Source: Asterias rubens
Lineage: Eukaryota > Echinodermata > Asteroidea > Forcipulatida > Asteriidae
Direction of reading: 5' to 3'
Assembly: GCF_902459465.1 (NCBI RefSeq)
Contig: NC_047068.1
Span: 7,936,001-8,000,000 of the forward strand
DNA: 64,000 nucleotides
In this document: positions 53,550 through 64,000 of the stretch, piece after piece
How the letters are laid out: each line of letters starts with the position of its first letter
How positions within the stretch are numbered: the first letter of the stretch is position 1
Notes under the pieces: model-generated
What the model was told of the DNA's origin: nothing
What the model saw: the letters and a program-made list of their open reading frames with translations, nothing else
Database searches by the model: none
Program-made: the position numbers and the translations under genes

Positions 53550-54990
53550 GATGAGTGAACAAAACCCCAAATAAATTCACTATCCTATACCCCCCCCCCC
53601 ACCCCACCCCGCCCCGCACAAAAACACCCCAAAACCAATTAGGCCTAATCCAGATTGAAACCTTTATTCCCGAAGTGAGCTTATTTTACTTCATTTTGAC
53701 AAAAAAAAAACGTGGCCATTTCTTTGTTCTCGCTTTGCCATTCGATTCGGGATTGACATTGTTAACGCACACCTGTTCTTGACATTCCTGTAACTGGGGT
53801 TTTATTTGGAATCTCACTCCATTGAAGAATCTTCATTGTACAATTTTATGCAAATGAGCTATTTTTGCGCTCGCTTTCCGAAGACTGGTTGTGGAAAATT
53901 ACTGCACATCATTCGCCTATCGCGTAGTGGACTGGAGAGCATCATGGCAGCCGTCGTTCTTCTCAACTCAACGTGGGACTTGGACTTCGCCGTTTTCTGA
54001 TGAACTTTACTTGCAAAAAATAGCAAATTTCTTACCAAAACCGGTCATGTGCATTCAGTAATTATTTCAGCACATGCTGTTGCACTATTTAGAATCACTT
54101 TATTTTGACATTCTTCAGCAAAACTTGGTCAAAACAATTTGAAGAAAGCTACCGGTATATGAACCTTGTGTGTTGTGTGAGGCACGTGGACCATGTGCGT
54201 TTTGCCAAGCAAGCCACGCCTTTCCCAGGACAGAGAACAACTTTTGAGTCAGTCAAAACTGCAGCACATTATTTGAAGCAAAATTCTCAAATGAACCCTT
54301 CAGTACATTACTATGAGTTCCTTGAAGTTTATATAGTTTCGACTACAGAGACTTTTAGTTTTAAAGCAATTTCTGTGTCGAGATTTGCGAGTGGCCGTAG
54401 CTAGCTCGATTTCGTGTCACTCTTACCTACTGCAAAAGAAAATTTCATGGCTAAAACTGAACGCACTAGTCCTGCTGATACCCCCACCGACATCTTTAGG
54501 TAAGGCTAATTTTTGGAGCATACATTTTACCAAACATAGAAAAGTATAATTGATTTTTTTTTAACGTGACTGCATTCGTCTTTTGAAGCACCTTTTGGAC
54601 TTTAAAACTGCCCGGAGTTAACGACTTGACAGCATTTGTATATGATAGTCTGCACGAAAAAAAGAGTGTTAAAGCCCCTCACAGCACACAGCCGACAGTT
54701 TATTTTCCGTTCTTTATTCACTGCTTATTGTTTTGTTTAATTTTTTGGATTTGGAAATAAAGTGTATTGAATTAAGAATTAAAAATTTACGGGTTTAATT
54801 GGTTTTGTCAACAGCGTCGGTGAAAATGACCGGGAAAGCAGCGCTGCGCTCGGTGGACCGAGACGGGGGAACAACGAGGTGGAGACCCGCCCAGCTCTGA
54901 GGCGAAACTGAGAGGACTGTTTCGTTTGGGTTGCAGAAAGAGGGAACATTGGTACTGTGGACAGGTAAAACAAGATCAAAATATAACAAT
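53550..54990 (+). other. no firm gene; possible transcript exons
   Basis: A short frame from ATG 54448 (MAKTERTSPADTPTDIF) ends exactly at a consensus donor CTTTAG|GTAAGG (54499/54500). A GC-richer block 54811-54965 sits between an acceptor-like GTCAACAG and donor-like GGACAG|GTAAAA. Joining them meets an in-frame TGA, so coding status is unproven. Confidence 0.3.
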
Positions 54991-54997
54991 AATTCCC

Positions 54998-55384
54998 TTA
55001 AAGGCAGTGGACACTATTGGTAATTACTCAACATATTTATTAGCATAAAACCTTTCTTGGTGACGAGTAATGGGGAGAGGTTGATGGTATAAAACAATGT
55101 GAGAAACGGCTCCCTCTGAAGTGCCATAGTTTTCGAGGAAGAAGTAATTTTCCACGAATTTGATTTCGAGACCTCAGGTTTAGAACTTGAGGTCTCGAAA
55201 TCAACCATCTAAACGCACACACCTTCGTGTGACAAGGGTGTTTTTTTCTTTCATTATTACCTCGCAAGTTCGATGACCGATTTAGCTCAAATTTTCACAG
55301 GTTTGTTGTTTTATGCACATGTTGAGATACACTAACTGTGAAGGCTAGTCTTTGACAATTACCAATAGTGTACACTGCCTTTAA
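54998..55384 (+). mobile_element. MITE family A, full length
   Basis: Tips TTAAAGGCAGTGGACACTAT and AGTGTACACTGCCTTTAA. A central dyad GATTTCGAGACCTCA..TGAGGTCTCGAAATC is well preserved. Confidence 0.88.
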
Positions 55385-55788
55385 AATACTATTGTTCTTA
55401 AAAATTTTGTTTTTGGTTCGGAAAAATGTTCCTATCTTGCCACCACTTTTCCATTTGTTTTGAAGTATCTAATTCAACTCAAATGAGATATTATTTTGTT
55501 GTGAAAATTAGTGAAAAGTGGTGATAGTAAATGAAATTTCGGAAAATTCTTTCATTTTGTTCTGTCCAAAATTATTCAATTATTTTGTTCCCTCAGGGTA
55601 AAAACATTTATTAAAGTCCCCTATAAATAGGGCCTTTAATTAAAAACAAAATGGTATTCCCTCAAATATTATTTTGTTTCCTTAAATGATGTATTTTGTT
55701 CTGTCAAAATGTTATATTTGTTAGGAGGGAACAATTTTTAAATATTTTGTTAACTTTTTTCTTTTCTTTTTCCTGTCCCTTTATAGGT

Positions 55789-55895
55789 GCTTTGAACAAC
55801 TGTGAGACCAGATAGCTGATGTCGATGGATTTGTGGTTAGTGGACGAACGGTGGAGTCACCGCTGGAGTCACCGCTGGAGTCAACGCCGGATTCA
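55789..55895 (+). other. exon-like block with 12-bp repeat
   Basis: It is bordered by CCTTTATAG and GATTCAG|GTAAGG and contains TGGAGTCACCGC two to three times. Coding is not shown. Confidence 0.3.
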
Positions 55896-57089
55896 GGTAA
55901 GGAAAACTTGGCAAAATCCGACCTCCACTTTTCAAGCTTGCTCAAGTGCAATATGCTCCTCTTTGATAGAAATTTATAAAATGACTTTATGGCCTTAATT
56001 GCCATACTCAAAAACACTACAGAGTCAAAGCTACTGGAAGAGAAGAGAACAAATCCAAGTAAAGTTTCAAAAGTATAAAACAGACCAAGCTATGTGTCAA
56101 CACTAAAATGTCGCCTACATCCCCTCCCCTTTAGAAAAACAATGGGAAAAATTATTTTGCAAAAGAGGCACAGAATGCAAATCAGGTTTTCACCCATGAA
56201 CCGTCAAAAACTAGTTGTTATCCCTCAATCTTCATTGACAATAATGTATAAGATGTGCATTAATAACAGTCAGAAGTTTAAGTTTCATTTTTTACTTACT
56301 ACCCTTCCCCTCCCCCTCCCCCACACTTGAGCAACTTGCAATATAAAAATGGAAAAACTTGACTTGACTTTTCACCTAAAAAAAAGAGTGAGAAATGTTT
56401 TTTTTTACATTTGACTTTTTACCCAAAATAATGCGAGAAAAAAAATGTACTCAAAATTTTGACTTTTCACAACAAAAAAAAATGGAAAAAAAATGTTTTT
56501 TTATTGGAATGCAATATTGGAGGTCGGAAAATGCAAGTTGTCCTTTCAAGATCAAGACAAGGTGAAGACATCGAAGTGTAAGAGGAGCTCTAACCCGTTC
56601 TCTTGCAGAGTCCCACCCCTCGTACCACCCCTCCCCTCCAAAAATGTTCTGCGATCTTGTTGATGTTGTCCTTGCTTGTGCAGCTTTCAAGGTGACTTCA
56701 GAGTTTCTTGGTATTTCTTGATGCATATTGGTCGAAGCCAATGATGCTTTTTAATTTAGGAGACTAGTCTTACTGGAAATTTCTGTCGGGTTTGATACTT
56801 CGAGTCATCAGTTGTCATGTTTATTTACAATTGTCATAATTTTTAAATAGACAAAGGATGCAAAATCCAACTTAAATTCATAATATTTTGATGATAGAGC
56901 GATTTTTTTTTAAATTTATTTATTTCTTCCTCATTTTTATTTTTATTTATTATTATTATTAATTATTTTTTTGTTTGGGGGTACTTCACCCTTTGGTACA
57001 GCACATTTACTGTAAGCAAAAAACTTAAAACATAAGTATTTCAGAAGTAATCTAATATGACATGCAGTCAAATACTCAAGTCTAATCAC

Positions 57090-57425
57090 CATTCATTTGA
57101 TGGTCAATGCTTGATTTAGGAGTATTAAATATATAATTTAGAACAACTAAATTAATATTTAAACATGCCTAATGACCGCATTCCATCAATTCTGAATGCA
57201 GACATTTTACACTTAGCAAAACAGTTTTTAAAATTTAAAGTTAGTAAAGTAAATATAGCTGTAACCCTTCCAATTCATCACAAAGTTTAACTTAAAGAAA
57301 ATCGATTTGAGAATTTGATGTTTGATTTAGGAGATTTAAATGTGAAATTTATACAAGATAAGTTAACATTTAAATGCTCTTAATATCAGCATTAAATCAA
57401 TTCTGAAAGTAGACATTTCAACCGA
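57090..57425 (+). repeat. diverged ~211-bp tandem duplication
   Basis: TTGATTTAGGAGTATTAAAT..CATCAATTCTGAATGCAGAC at 57100-57204 is echoed by TTTGATTTAGGAGATTTAAA..AATCAATTCTGAAAGTAGAC near 57320-57413. Confidence 0.6.
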
Positions 57426-57965
57426 GATAAAAGACGTAATAATTGTGAAATTAAGTAAAAACAATAAATGAACAAAATTACTGTATACCTTCCTTATAAG
57501 ATTAAAGTTAAAATAAAATAAAAACTTTGAAAAACTTGTTTCAAACACAAGTATTTTTCGAAAGTTGTAGTCCTGAAACGCAATCGTGTTTCATTGTTCC
57601 TATTGATCCCTCGCACGCATGTCACACACAGCGTCTCAGCACGGTCACCATTTTGGTGTTCAATAGGTTTACGTGTTAACGCCGCGTCGCCGAAAATTCG
57701 CACTTCACTGAATAGTGCACAGAGTGACATTGCCCACCAGTATGGCGCGTTCAAGATTATTCCGATGATGACATCAGGCGAATTGGGTCAAAAGGGCTCT
57801 TTAAAAATACTTATGTTACTCATAATAAATCAATAATTTGTAAGCACTGCGAAAAAGAAAAAACACGGCATAAAAAAGTGGTGGGAAGAAAAGAAACAAC
57901 TCAAGACCAGAGAGTAAAAGAGAAAGAGAATAAGCCGGGGAAAGGAGCAAACCTTCCAAAGAAAC

Positions 57966-58072
57966 AAGATTTCCAAGTGGTATGTATGAATGGTAAGACA
58001 GAAAGGCCTAGAGACAAGACTTCCATGTGGTTGTATGAATGGTAAGACAGAAAGGCCTAGAAATAAGACTAA
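57966..58072 (+). repeat. ~57-bp tandem duplication
   Basis: Two neighbouring copies share GTATGAATGGTAAGACAGAA and AGGCCTAGA. Confidence 0.85.
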
Positions 58073-58399
58073 CTCTCTACTCTTTAAGCAGGTCTACTGG
58101 TACAGGTTAAGTATAAGGTGTGACTGGTCTAGTACTTAGTCTTGATTCAAGTTGCTCTATCTCATTTCCTTCTCAGTGACATATTTTAAGGATAGTAAAA
58201 ATAACTGTCCTTAAACAAATAAAATATACTGTCTTGAATCAAAACTAAGAACTATGCTGTCACAGACTTTGAGTGGATGGTGAAGTCTCTCTCTCTGATG
58301 TCCCTGATGGTGAGTGAGCCGGAGGTCAATGAGGTCAGGGGTTGCAGCAAAGGTGAAGTTTAACATCAAAGGTTAAGTATCCGTAAGTATAAAGGAACG

Positions 58400-58490
58400 C
58401 TAACGTTCTTCACAGCGTCTAACCAACGTTTTCTCAACAGCGTCTAACCAACGTTTTCTCTACAGCGGCTAACAAACGTTTTCCTCCCAA
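58400..58490 (+). repeat. 25-bp tandem repeat
   Basis: CAGCGTCTAACCAACGTTTT and a TCTC tail occur three times with increasing change. Confidence 0.8.
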
Positions 58491-58567
58491 ACGGCTTCTA
58501 ACCTTTTTCAGCCTCTCACCAATCTTCAATCTTTTTATTTTGTCTTCCACAGTATGATGCTCTTCCC

Positions 58568-58640
58568 AAATGGATGCAATTTCTTGGTTTCAACACTCGA
58601 TCACGCATACACGTGATCGAGTGTTGAAACCAAGAAATTG
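58568..58640. repeat. long near-perfect hairpin
   Basis: CAATTTCTTGGTTTCAACAC.. and ..GTGTTGAAACCAAGAAATTG form arms of about 28 bases through CGATCACG, with a loop of about 8-10 bases. Confidence 0.92.
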
Positions 58641-59784
58641 AGCTGAAAACTCCTTTTGGCGTTTCTGATACTAAGGACCGAGGTCGGGGGGGGGGGGGGG
58701 GTTGTCAATGAAGTCGGGTGTCTGCAGCAAAGGTAAAGTATGTGTGAAGTTGGGTGACAAATAATCTTTCCCTTCAAAGGTAAAGTTTCCCTATGAAGAG
58801 AGGTCCATGCGAATGGGATACAATTTTTAAGTCATAGCCCTGTTTTTTGCTATGAATTTTTCGCTATGAATTTTTCGCAGAAAGTTGCAGTCCAACTCTT
58901 CCGAATTATTCACTGCAAATTTGTGACGTAAAAACTTGTATCGCATTCCCATTCCAAGGAAGTTTGAATCAGGCTTACTGATGTGACCCCAAGATGCTAA
59001 CCTTTCTAGATTTAAGTTTTTCTTACAGAGAGCAGATCATTATTTCTTCCCTGAAGATGACGAAGAGATTTGTGTGCCTGCATTCTAAACTGTGTTGAGG
59101 TGCGTCTACCAACAAGGACTGGGGTCATGCAAAAGGTTTGGTGATGTGTCGAGTTTTACAAGTTGTTGGTAAAGAGAATTTTTTCAAGAAATTTTGAGTA
59201 TTATGAACAAATCTAAACATCAGTTTATCTTTGATATTTTTTGAATCAAAAACAGTTTTTGAATCTTGCAAACTAATCTCTGAACAAGACGGAAGCAACA
59301 AGTAAAACTAAAATACAAGCATTGTTTGAGATAGTTTCAACATCCAACCAGCAAACCATAAACCATCAAGAAAACCTTTTATTAATAAAAGAAAAAAAAA
59401 TTGAGAATGAAAAAGTTGCTCTAAAACAATTGTGTTTTGTACATTTCCCAAAACTGCAACAATTCCTGGAGCAACGGAAGTCATCTCTTCTTGCAATTTA
59501 TCGCAGAAATGTATGAACGCATGATGACAGATTGGTCTGGGTCTACTTTTCTATTTCCTCAGTTGAGGGAGTCTTTGGACTACATCAGGAGCTTGGGATG
59601 AGCATCGTTGGAGGGGTACCATGTGGGACTGTGAGCACCTAGAGTGAAGGCTACATTCTCCTGTGGCGTGGCTACTACATGTTGTGATGTCAACTGTTGG
59701 AAGGTACAGATGCAAAGACTCGAGGTTAAACAACTTAGTAAGTTTGAATAAAATCAATCAAATTTTTTCTAGCAACTGAGTCAA

Positions 59785-59960
59785 GTATTCGCCTGAAGAC
59801 GGTCAGAGCATACTGATCAAAACGTCTAGTTGGCAACACCAGTTCTTTTAAGAACCAACACTACTCTATAGAGATTTACACGTGCTGCTACTGCAAACCT
59901 CACCTGATTAAACTCCCACCATATACAAAGTTTCAAATCCTTCCTTTAAGAGAAGGTTCA
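59785..59960 (+). repeat. dispersed repeat with paired hairpins
   Basis: CCTGAAGACGGTCAGAGCAT, ACTGATCAAAACGTC and GTTCTTTTAAGAACC are followed by TTTCAAATCCTTCCTTT. It is related to 63020-63190 and 1-80. Confidence 0.7.
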
Positions 59961-60299
59961 TCCCACAAATTTGGCAAAACTTTGAGTTGAAGCTTTGAAA
60001 TCACATTATTCTGGCCATCCTCTAGTCTGCAGTAAACACCTTACAACCAACAAGTGGTACCAAAACTTCACTGGAAAAAAAACAAGGTCAAGAGTTTTCA
60101 TAAAAAGATTTATAACAACCTCATAGACAAAATTGTGCTCATGTTGGATGAGTTGAAGAACTAAACTGAGCTGGAGGAGAATTTTCTTGCACATAGCATT
60201 CAGTCTATATACTACTTTCTCTTACATTTTTATTTCCTTCCACAGATTGAGACAAAGACCTTGGAGATGGCATGCATAAGGTTCATCAATGCTTATTGG

Positions 60300-60830
60300 A
60301 TAAGGAAGGACTGCATCAAGTCTAGCCAGATGACTCTCCACTACCATGTTCAACTGCAGTTCAAGTGGCGTAGAGGCCAACGCACGTGAGACTTTGTGCC
60401 ATGAGCTGGAACTGCGACAAGTTTAGCCAGATGACTCTTTGTTCTGTCGGAGTGACAGAGGGAGAGGCTAAGCAACGCGACGATGTTCCACCATCTGAAT
60501 AACTTTGTCAAGTCTAGAGCGAGATGACTATATGCCATAATTTCAACCGTTGCAATGGCGTATGAATATTCATGCTTACCAATGCTTCTTGGACGGTGTG
60601 CCACAAGCTGAAGAAATGTGTCAAGTCTAGCCAAATGACTTGCTGCTACAAGGATGCGAGGATGAACGCTTTTTTGGACGGTGTGCCACTAACTGAAGGA
60701 TTATGTCAAGTCTAACTATATGACTCACTGAAGTTTAACCATCGGAGGGATGTTGAGGCTGCAACAACTTTTGGACAGCCACCATCTGAAGTAAGACTGT
60801 GTCAAGTCTAGCCATATGGTTCCTCACACG
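60300..60830 (+). repeat. ~95-bp tandem repeat, six diverged units
   Basis: GTCAAGTCTAGCCAGATGAC-like cores start near 60317, 60411, 60507, 60618, 60706 and 60799. TTGGACGGTGTGCCAC also recurs. CTTCCACAG at 60237-60245 is acceptor-like. Probably noncoding. Confidence 0.75.
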
Positions 60831-61094
60831 TTAACATTACTGAAACACTTAGCTGGACAATGGCGGCACCTTACTGTATAAAGACACTCAAGAAGAGGAC
60901 CATCTTATTCTTAGGCCGAGTGCAGAGTTTGTGACTGCAGAGTGGATGTGACTGTTGCTATGGGCTTCATCATGCTTAACACGCTGATCAAGTCACAGCT
61001 GCATCCGCAGCCACTAACTCGGTCTTAGTTTAACATTTATTCAGGGCTTTTCTTGAATCCATCAAACTCCTCCAATGTACAATTATTACGTCAG

Positions 61095-61255
61095 GGCCCA
61101 ATTTCATAGAACTGTTAAGCAGAAAAATCTGCTCGGCAAATTTCTTGGCTAAGTAAAAAATGCCTTGGGTACCAGTCGCAGCTGTGGTAACTGTGGTATT
61201 AAAATTGTTGCTAACTTTTTGAAGTTGGGCCAAGTTGGTTTAATGAAATTGGCAA
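61095..61255. repeat. palindromic repeat family D
   Basis: GGGCCCAATTTCATAGAACT opens it and TTAATGAAATTGG closes it. Confidence 0.65.
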
Positions 61256-61683
61256 ACCTTGCCTCATGCCAAGCATTGTTGGTTTATTATACAGAATAAG
61301 ATTAATTCAATTCAGTCCAAACCCTTTGGATTTTGATGGATTCACATTGGTTATAGGAATAGAACTTTAAAAATGGTACAGCTTTTTTCTTCAGAAAATC
61401 AAAATTTGTTTAACCGAAATATAAGCAAAACTTTTGCAACTGGAGAATTAACTTAATATTCCTTAATAATACATCTTCAGATAACAAAAGCTGTAACATC
61501 ATGTTACAAAACTAGTTAACTAAGGTGACCAGTGTTTAGAATTTTGAGCTTGTCTTTGATTAAATTCAAAGTCATTAAATTTTTCTTAGAATTATTTCTC
61601 ATGAATATTAAATAATGTTGTAGAATAATTTCTTTGATGAGGGGTAGACAGCGGACAAACACTTGCCCCAGCTGGCCTTTGGG

Positions 61684-61862
61684 CTGGGCCCAATTTTATA
61701 AAGCTGTTTTAAAAGCAGAAAATACTGCTGAGCAAACTTCTTTGCTAAGCAAAAAATGGGTAGGGCACCAGTCACAACAATGTGAACTTCATGGTCTTTT
61801 GGCTGGTAACCTGTGCTTAGCAAGTTTTTGCAGTGGTTACAGGCTTTATGAAATTGGACCCC
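61684..61862. mobile_element. palindromic repeat family D, full unit
   Basis: GGGCCCAATTTTATAAAGC and GCTTTATGAAATTGGACCCC are inverted ends, with GCTAAGCAAAAAATGGG and GTGCTTAGCAAG internal. Confidence 0.75.
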
Positions 61863-62132
61863 GTTCCTTTGACCCATCATCAAGGTAAAACTTTAGGTCA
61901 TTTGGTTAATTTTGTAAGATTTCAAAAACCAACTGGAAGTGTTCTAGGCCCTCCCTCTACACACATGCATGTAGGCACATTCACACCGTGCATAAAGTAC
62001 GAGTCAAAGATGTGTGGGAAATTTCAAAGTGTACACTTGAGCACAAGTAGACAGAAAATAATTACATAAAGAAATTTGCGGGTAAAGGTCTGTTGTAACA
62101 CAGTGCGAACACCATAGCCACAATCACATCAC

Positions 62133-62263
62133 CGGGGCTTTGTTTCACAAAGAGCTAAGATTTATCCTATTAATCTTAGTTGCTAAGCAGAGTGTGATGT
62201 CACTACTTATCATAGTAAAAATTTACTACAGATGAATCTTGGTGTTTTGTGAAACCAAGCCCA
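62133..62263. mobile_element. palindromic MITE family E variant
   Basis: GGGCTTTGTTTCACAAAG and TTTTGTGAAACCAAGCCC are inverted ends. Confidence 0.7.
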
Positions 62264-62696
62264 CTACTCCTAACAACACTAACACTGAGCTTAACCCCCC
62301 ACTTAACCACACCAATATCATTTATATTTCATTACTAACACTTACCCCGAGCACCAACCTCTATTCAATATGCACAACGCCTTTAACAATCGTAAACAAT
62401 CATTTATGAGACCAAATTTGTCTACTCGTGCTCAAAATCAATGGTGTGTTTATTTACTGCAGTTTATCTGAAGTAATGATTCTGTACAACAGCTAGACCA
62501 AGTATATACATTTATTTATTTTAATTATTTCTTAGTGTTGTTTTCTCTGCCTGGGGTAGGTCTCTCTTCAACATGAGAGCTACCTCTGATAGGCCTGGAA
62601 TTCATTTCAACTTTGAGAGGGGCACTGCCATTGGAACATCTAAAGTCTATTGGGAAATCTCAAAGCCTTTGGAGGTATGGGCACAAAAGTCAGGCC

Positions 62697-62882
62697 TGGG
62701 GCTCAATTTAGCTGTTAAGCAGACAGTTTTGGTTAGCAAAAATGTGTGCTAAGCACAAATTGAGTGGGGTACACCAATCACAGTAAGGTATTCTGTTTAT
62801 GATATCCTATAGCTGATTAGATATTTCTGTACTTAGCAGTTTTCTGTGAGTACTTTAACATGCTTTATGAAATAGGGCCATG
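62697..62882. mobile_element. palindromic repeat family D
   Basis: GGGGCTCAATTTAGCTGTTA and GCTTTATGAAATAGGGCC ends, with the GTGCTAAGCACAAATTG dyad. Confidence 0.65.
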
Positions 62883-63014
62883 GGCCAACAGGCCAATGCC
62901 TCAATGTAACAGGCATGCACAGATTGATTCAAGTACACAGTTCTTTAGATATACATTTAAATATGCATCACCGCTGATCCACCGCCCAGTACTTAAGCAG
63001 CATGCAGCATCAGA

Positions 63015-63190
63015 GTCCAGCATTCTCCAGAAGACGATCAGAGCATACTGATCGAAACGTCGAGTTAATCCAACGGTTCTTTTCAGAACCACCCCTACTC
63101 ATTTAGAGATTGTTATTACATGGTGTTACCGCAAACTTTTCTATATCTTACTTCCACCATGCAAAGTTTCAAATCCTACTAAATATACAT
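63015..63190 (+). repeat. dispersed repeat with two hairpins
   Basis: CGATCAG-AGCATA-CTGATCG and GGTTCT-TTTC-AGAACC are perfect hairpins, followed by the ACATGGTGTTACCGCAAAC block also found at 1-80. Confidence 0.8.
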
Positions 63191-63639
63191 TATTATGTTA
63201 AAGACCACATTTTGACTTTTTATTTGAAAGAAAGATTTTGTATGGATGTAAAATGTATTTATATGAGAGTCTCTGTACCACCAGGAGTAGTGATTTTGTT
63301 TTAAATAGTAAAGCCATTTTATTTGTGCTCCCAAATTGTGGTTTGGGATGATAGCCTTTCATGAACAAAAATGTCATAGTTTTTAATTATAAAACTACTT
63401 TTCTAATGAAAATAAGGTATATTTTGTGGAGTAAAATTGCACACGGGCCTATTTATTGCGTGCATTCGATTAACTTTCAAGTGTACGTAAAAACTTACAC
63501 GAAAGCAGACCACAAATTAGCTGTTCAATTGGTTCATTTGATTCATTGTGGGTTATTATGTGGTTTATTGATAAGTTATCTAATTTATTAGCAGTAGTAA
63601 TATTATGATTGTGTGTAACTATTTTGTGTGTTGCATTTG

Positions 63640-63713
63640 TAACTGTAGTATGCAAAGAAATTTTCCTCCATGGTAGGACCATTAAAGATGAATTGAATTG
63701 AATTGAATTGAAG
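63640..63713 (+). repeat. LINE-like 3' end with (TTGAA)n
   Basis: GGACCATTAAAGATGAATTG runs into four TTGAA units, as at 25726-25746. Confidence 0.55.
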
Positions 63714-64000
63714 GAACCTGTTTATTAATAAAACAAATTTATAATTCATAAATTTTGAATGACTACTTTTCAAATGAAAATTAGCTGTAATTAGCTAAAT
63801 AGTGCAATCTTTTGGGCTAGGCTAATTATTATTAGGCCCCTTTCTACCAAATTTCAGACTGGGATAATAAGGAAGACATCTATGAAAACAAAACATCAGA
63901 CTTCTTTGATTTTCATTGACTGCCTTTCAATAAAAAAAAATTAGGTAGTTGTGTGTTTAACTTGGATACCGAGCCCTCCAAAATTAAGTGTGCCAAGTGG

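Overview
The window is animal nuclear DNA. It is AT-rich, its genes are split by GT-AG introns, and it is crowded with short inverted-repeat transposons, tRNA-derived SINEs and LINE fragments. The gene families present, plus a roughly 380-bp TTAA-flanked MITE occurring about 20 times, suggest a marine deuterostome. An echinoderm, probably a sea star, is my best guess from family resemblance only.

Layout. (1) 1-6360: repeat-rich flank without a convincing gene. (2) 6361-30866, plus strand: a six-exon gene for a 736-residue transposase-like protein (RNase-H-fold type, with Asp440, Asp519 and Asp561 as a candidate acidic triad). Its third intron is 19.8 kb long. That intron holds an intact single-ORF gene on the opposite strand (13139-16687; 1182 aa: signal peptide, IgGFc-binding region, AMOP, VWD, sushi, membrane anchor; SUSD2/MUC4/Mesh-like). 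It also holds an 8.3-kb foldback transposon (16756-25046) that itself carries a 2.95-kb Helentron-like insertion built partly of hairpin satellites. (3) 34003-40447, minus strand: nine exons of EEF2KMT (FAM86), the lysine methyltransferase of elongation factor 2, 344 aa. (4) 41750-47066, plus strand: three exons of a ZSWIM3-like gene (653 aa, MULE-transposase-derived, SWIM zinc finger), divergent from EEF2KMT with about 1.3 kb between start codons. (5) 47.1-64 kb: gene-poor, with MITEs, palindromes, a ~95-bp tandem repeat and some splice-like exon borders that may belong to a noncoding transcript.

How the parts relate. Two of the four genes descend from DNA-transposase families and are intact, multi-exon and next to each other around EEF2KMT. 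Mobile DNA has shaped the ordinary genes too: a MITE supplies the stop codon and a polyadenylation signal to the nested membrane-protein gene, and a recent 230-bp tandem duplication copies an EEF2KMT splice donor. Exon joins were deduced by eye from splice signals, frame continuity and protein-family resemblance. No alignment or database search was run.
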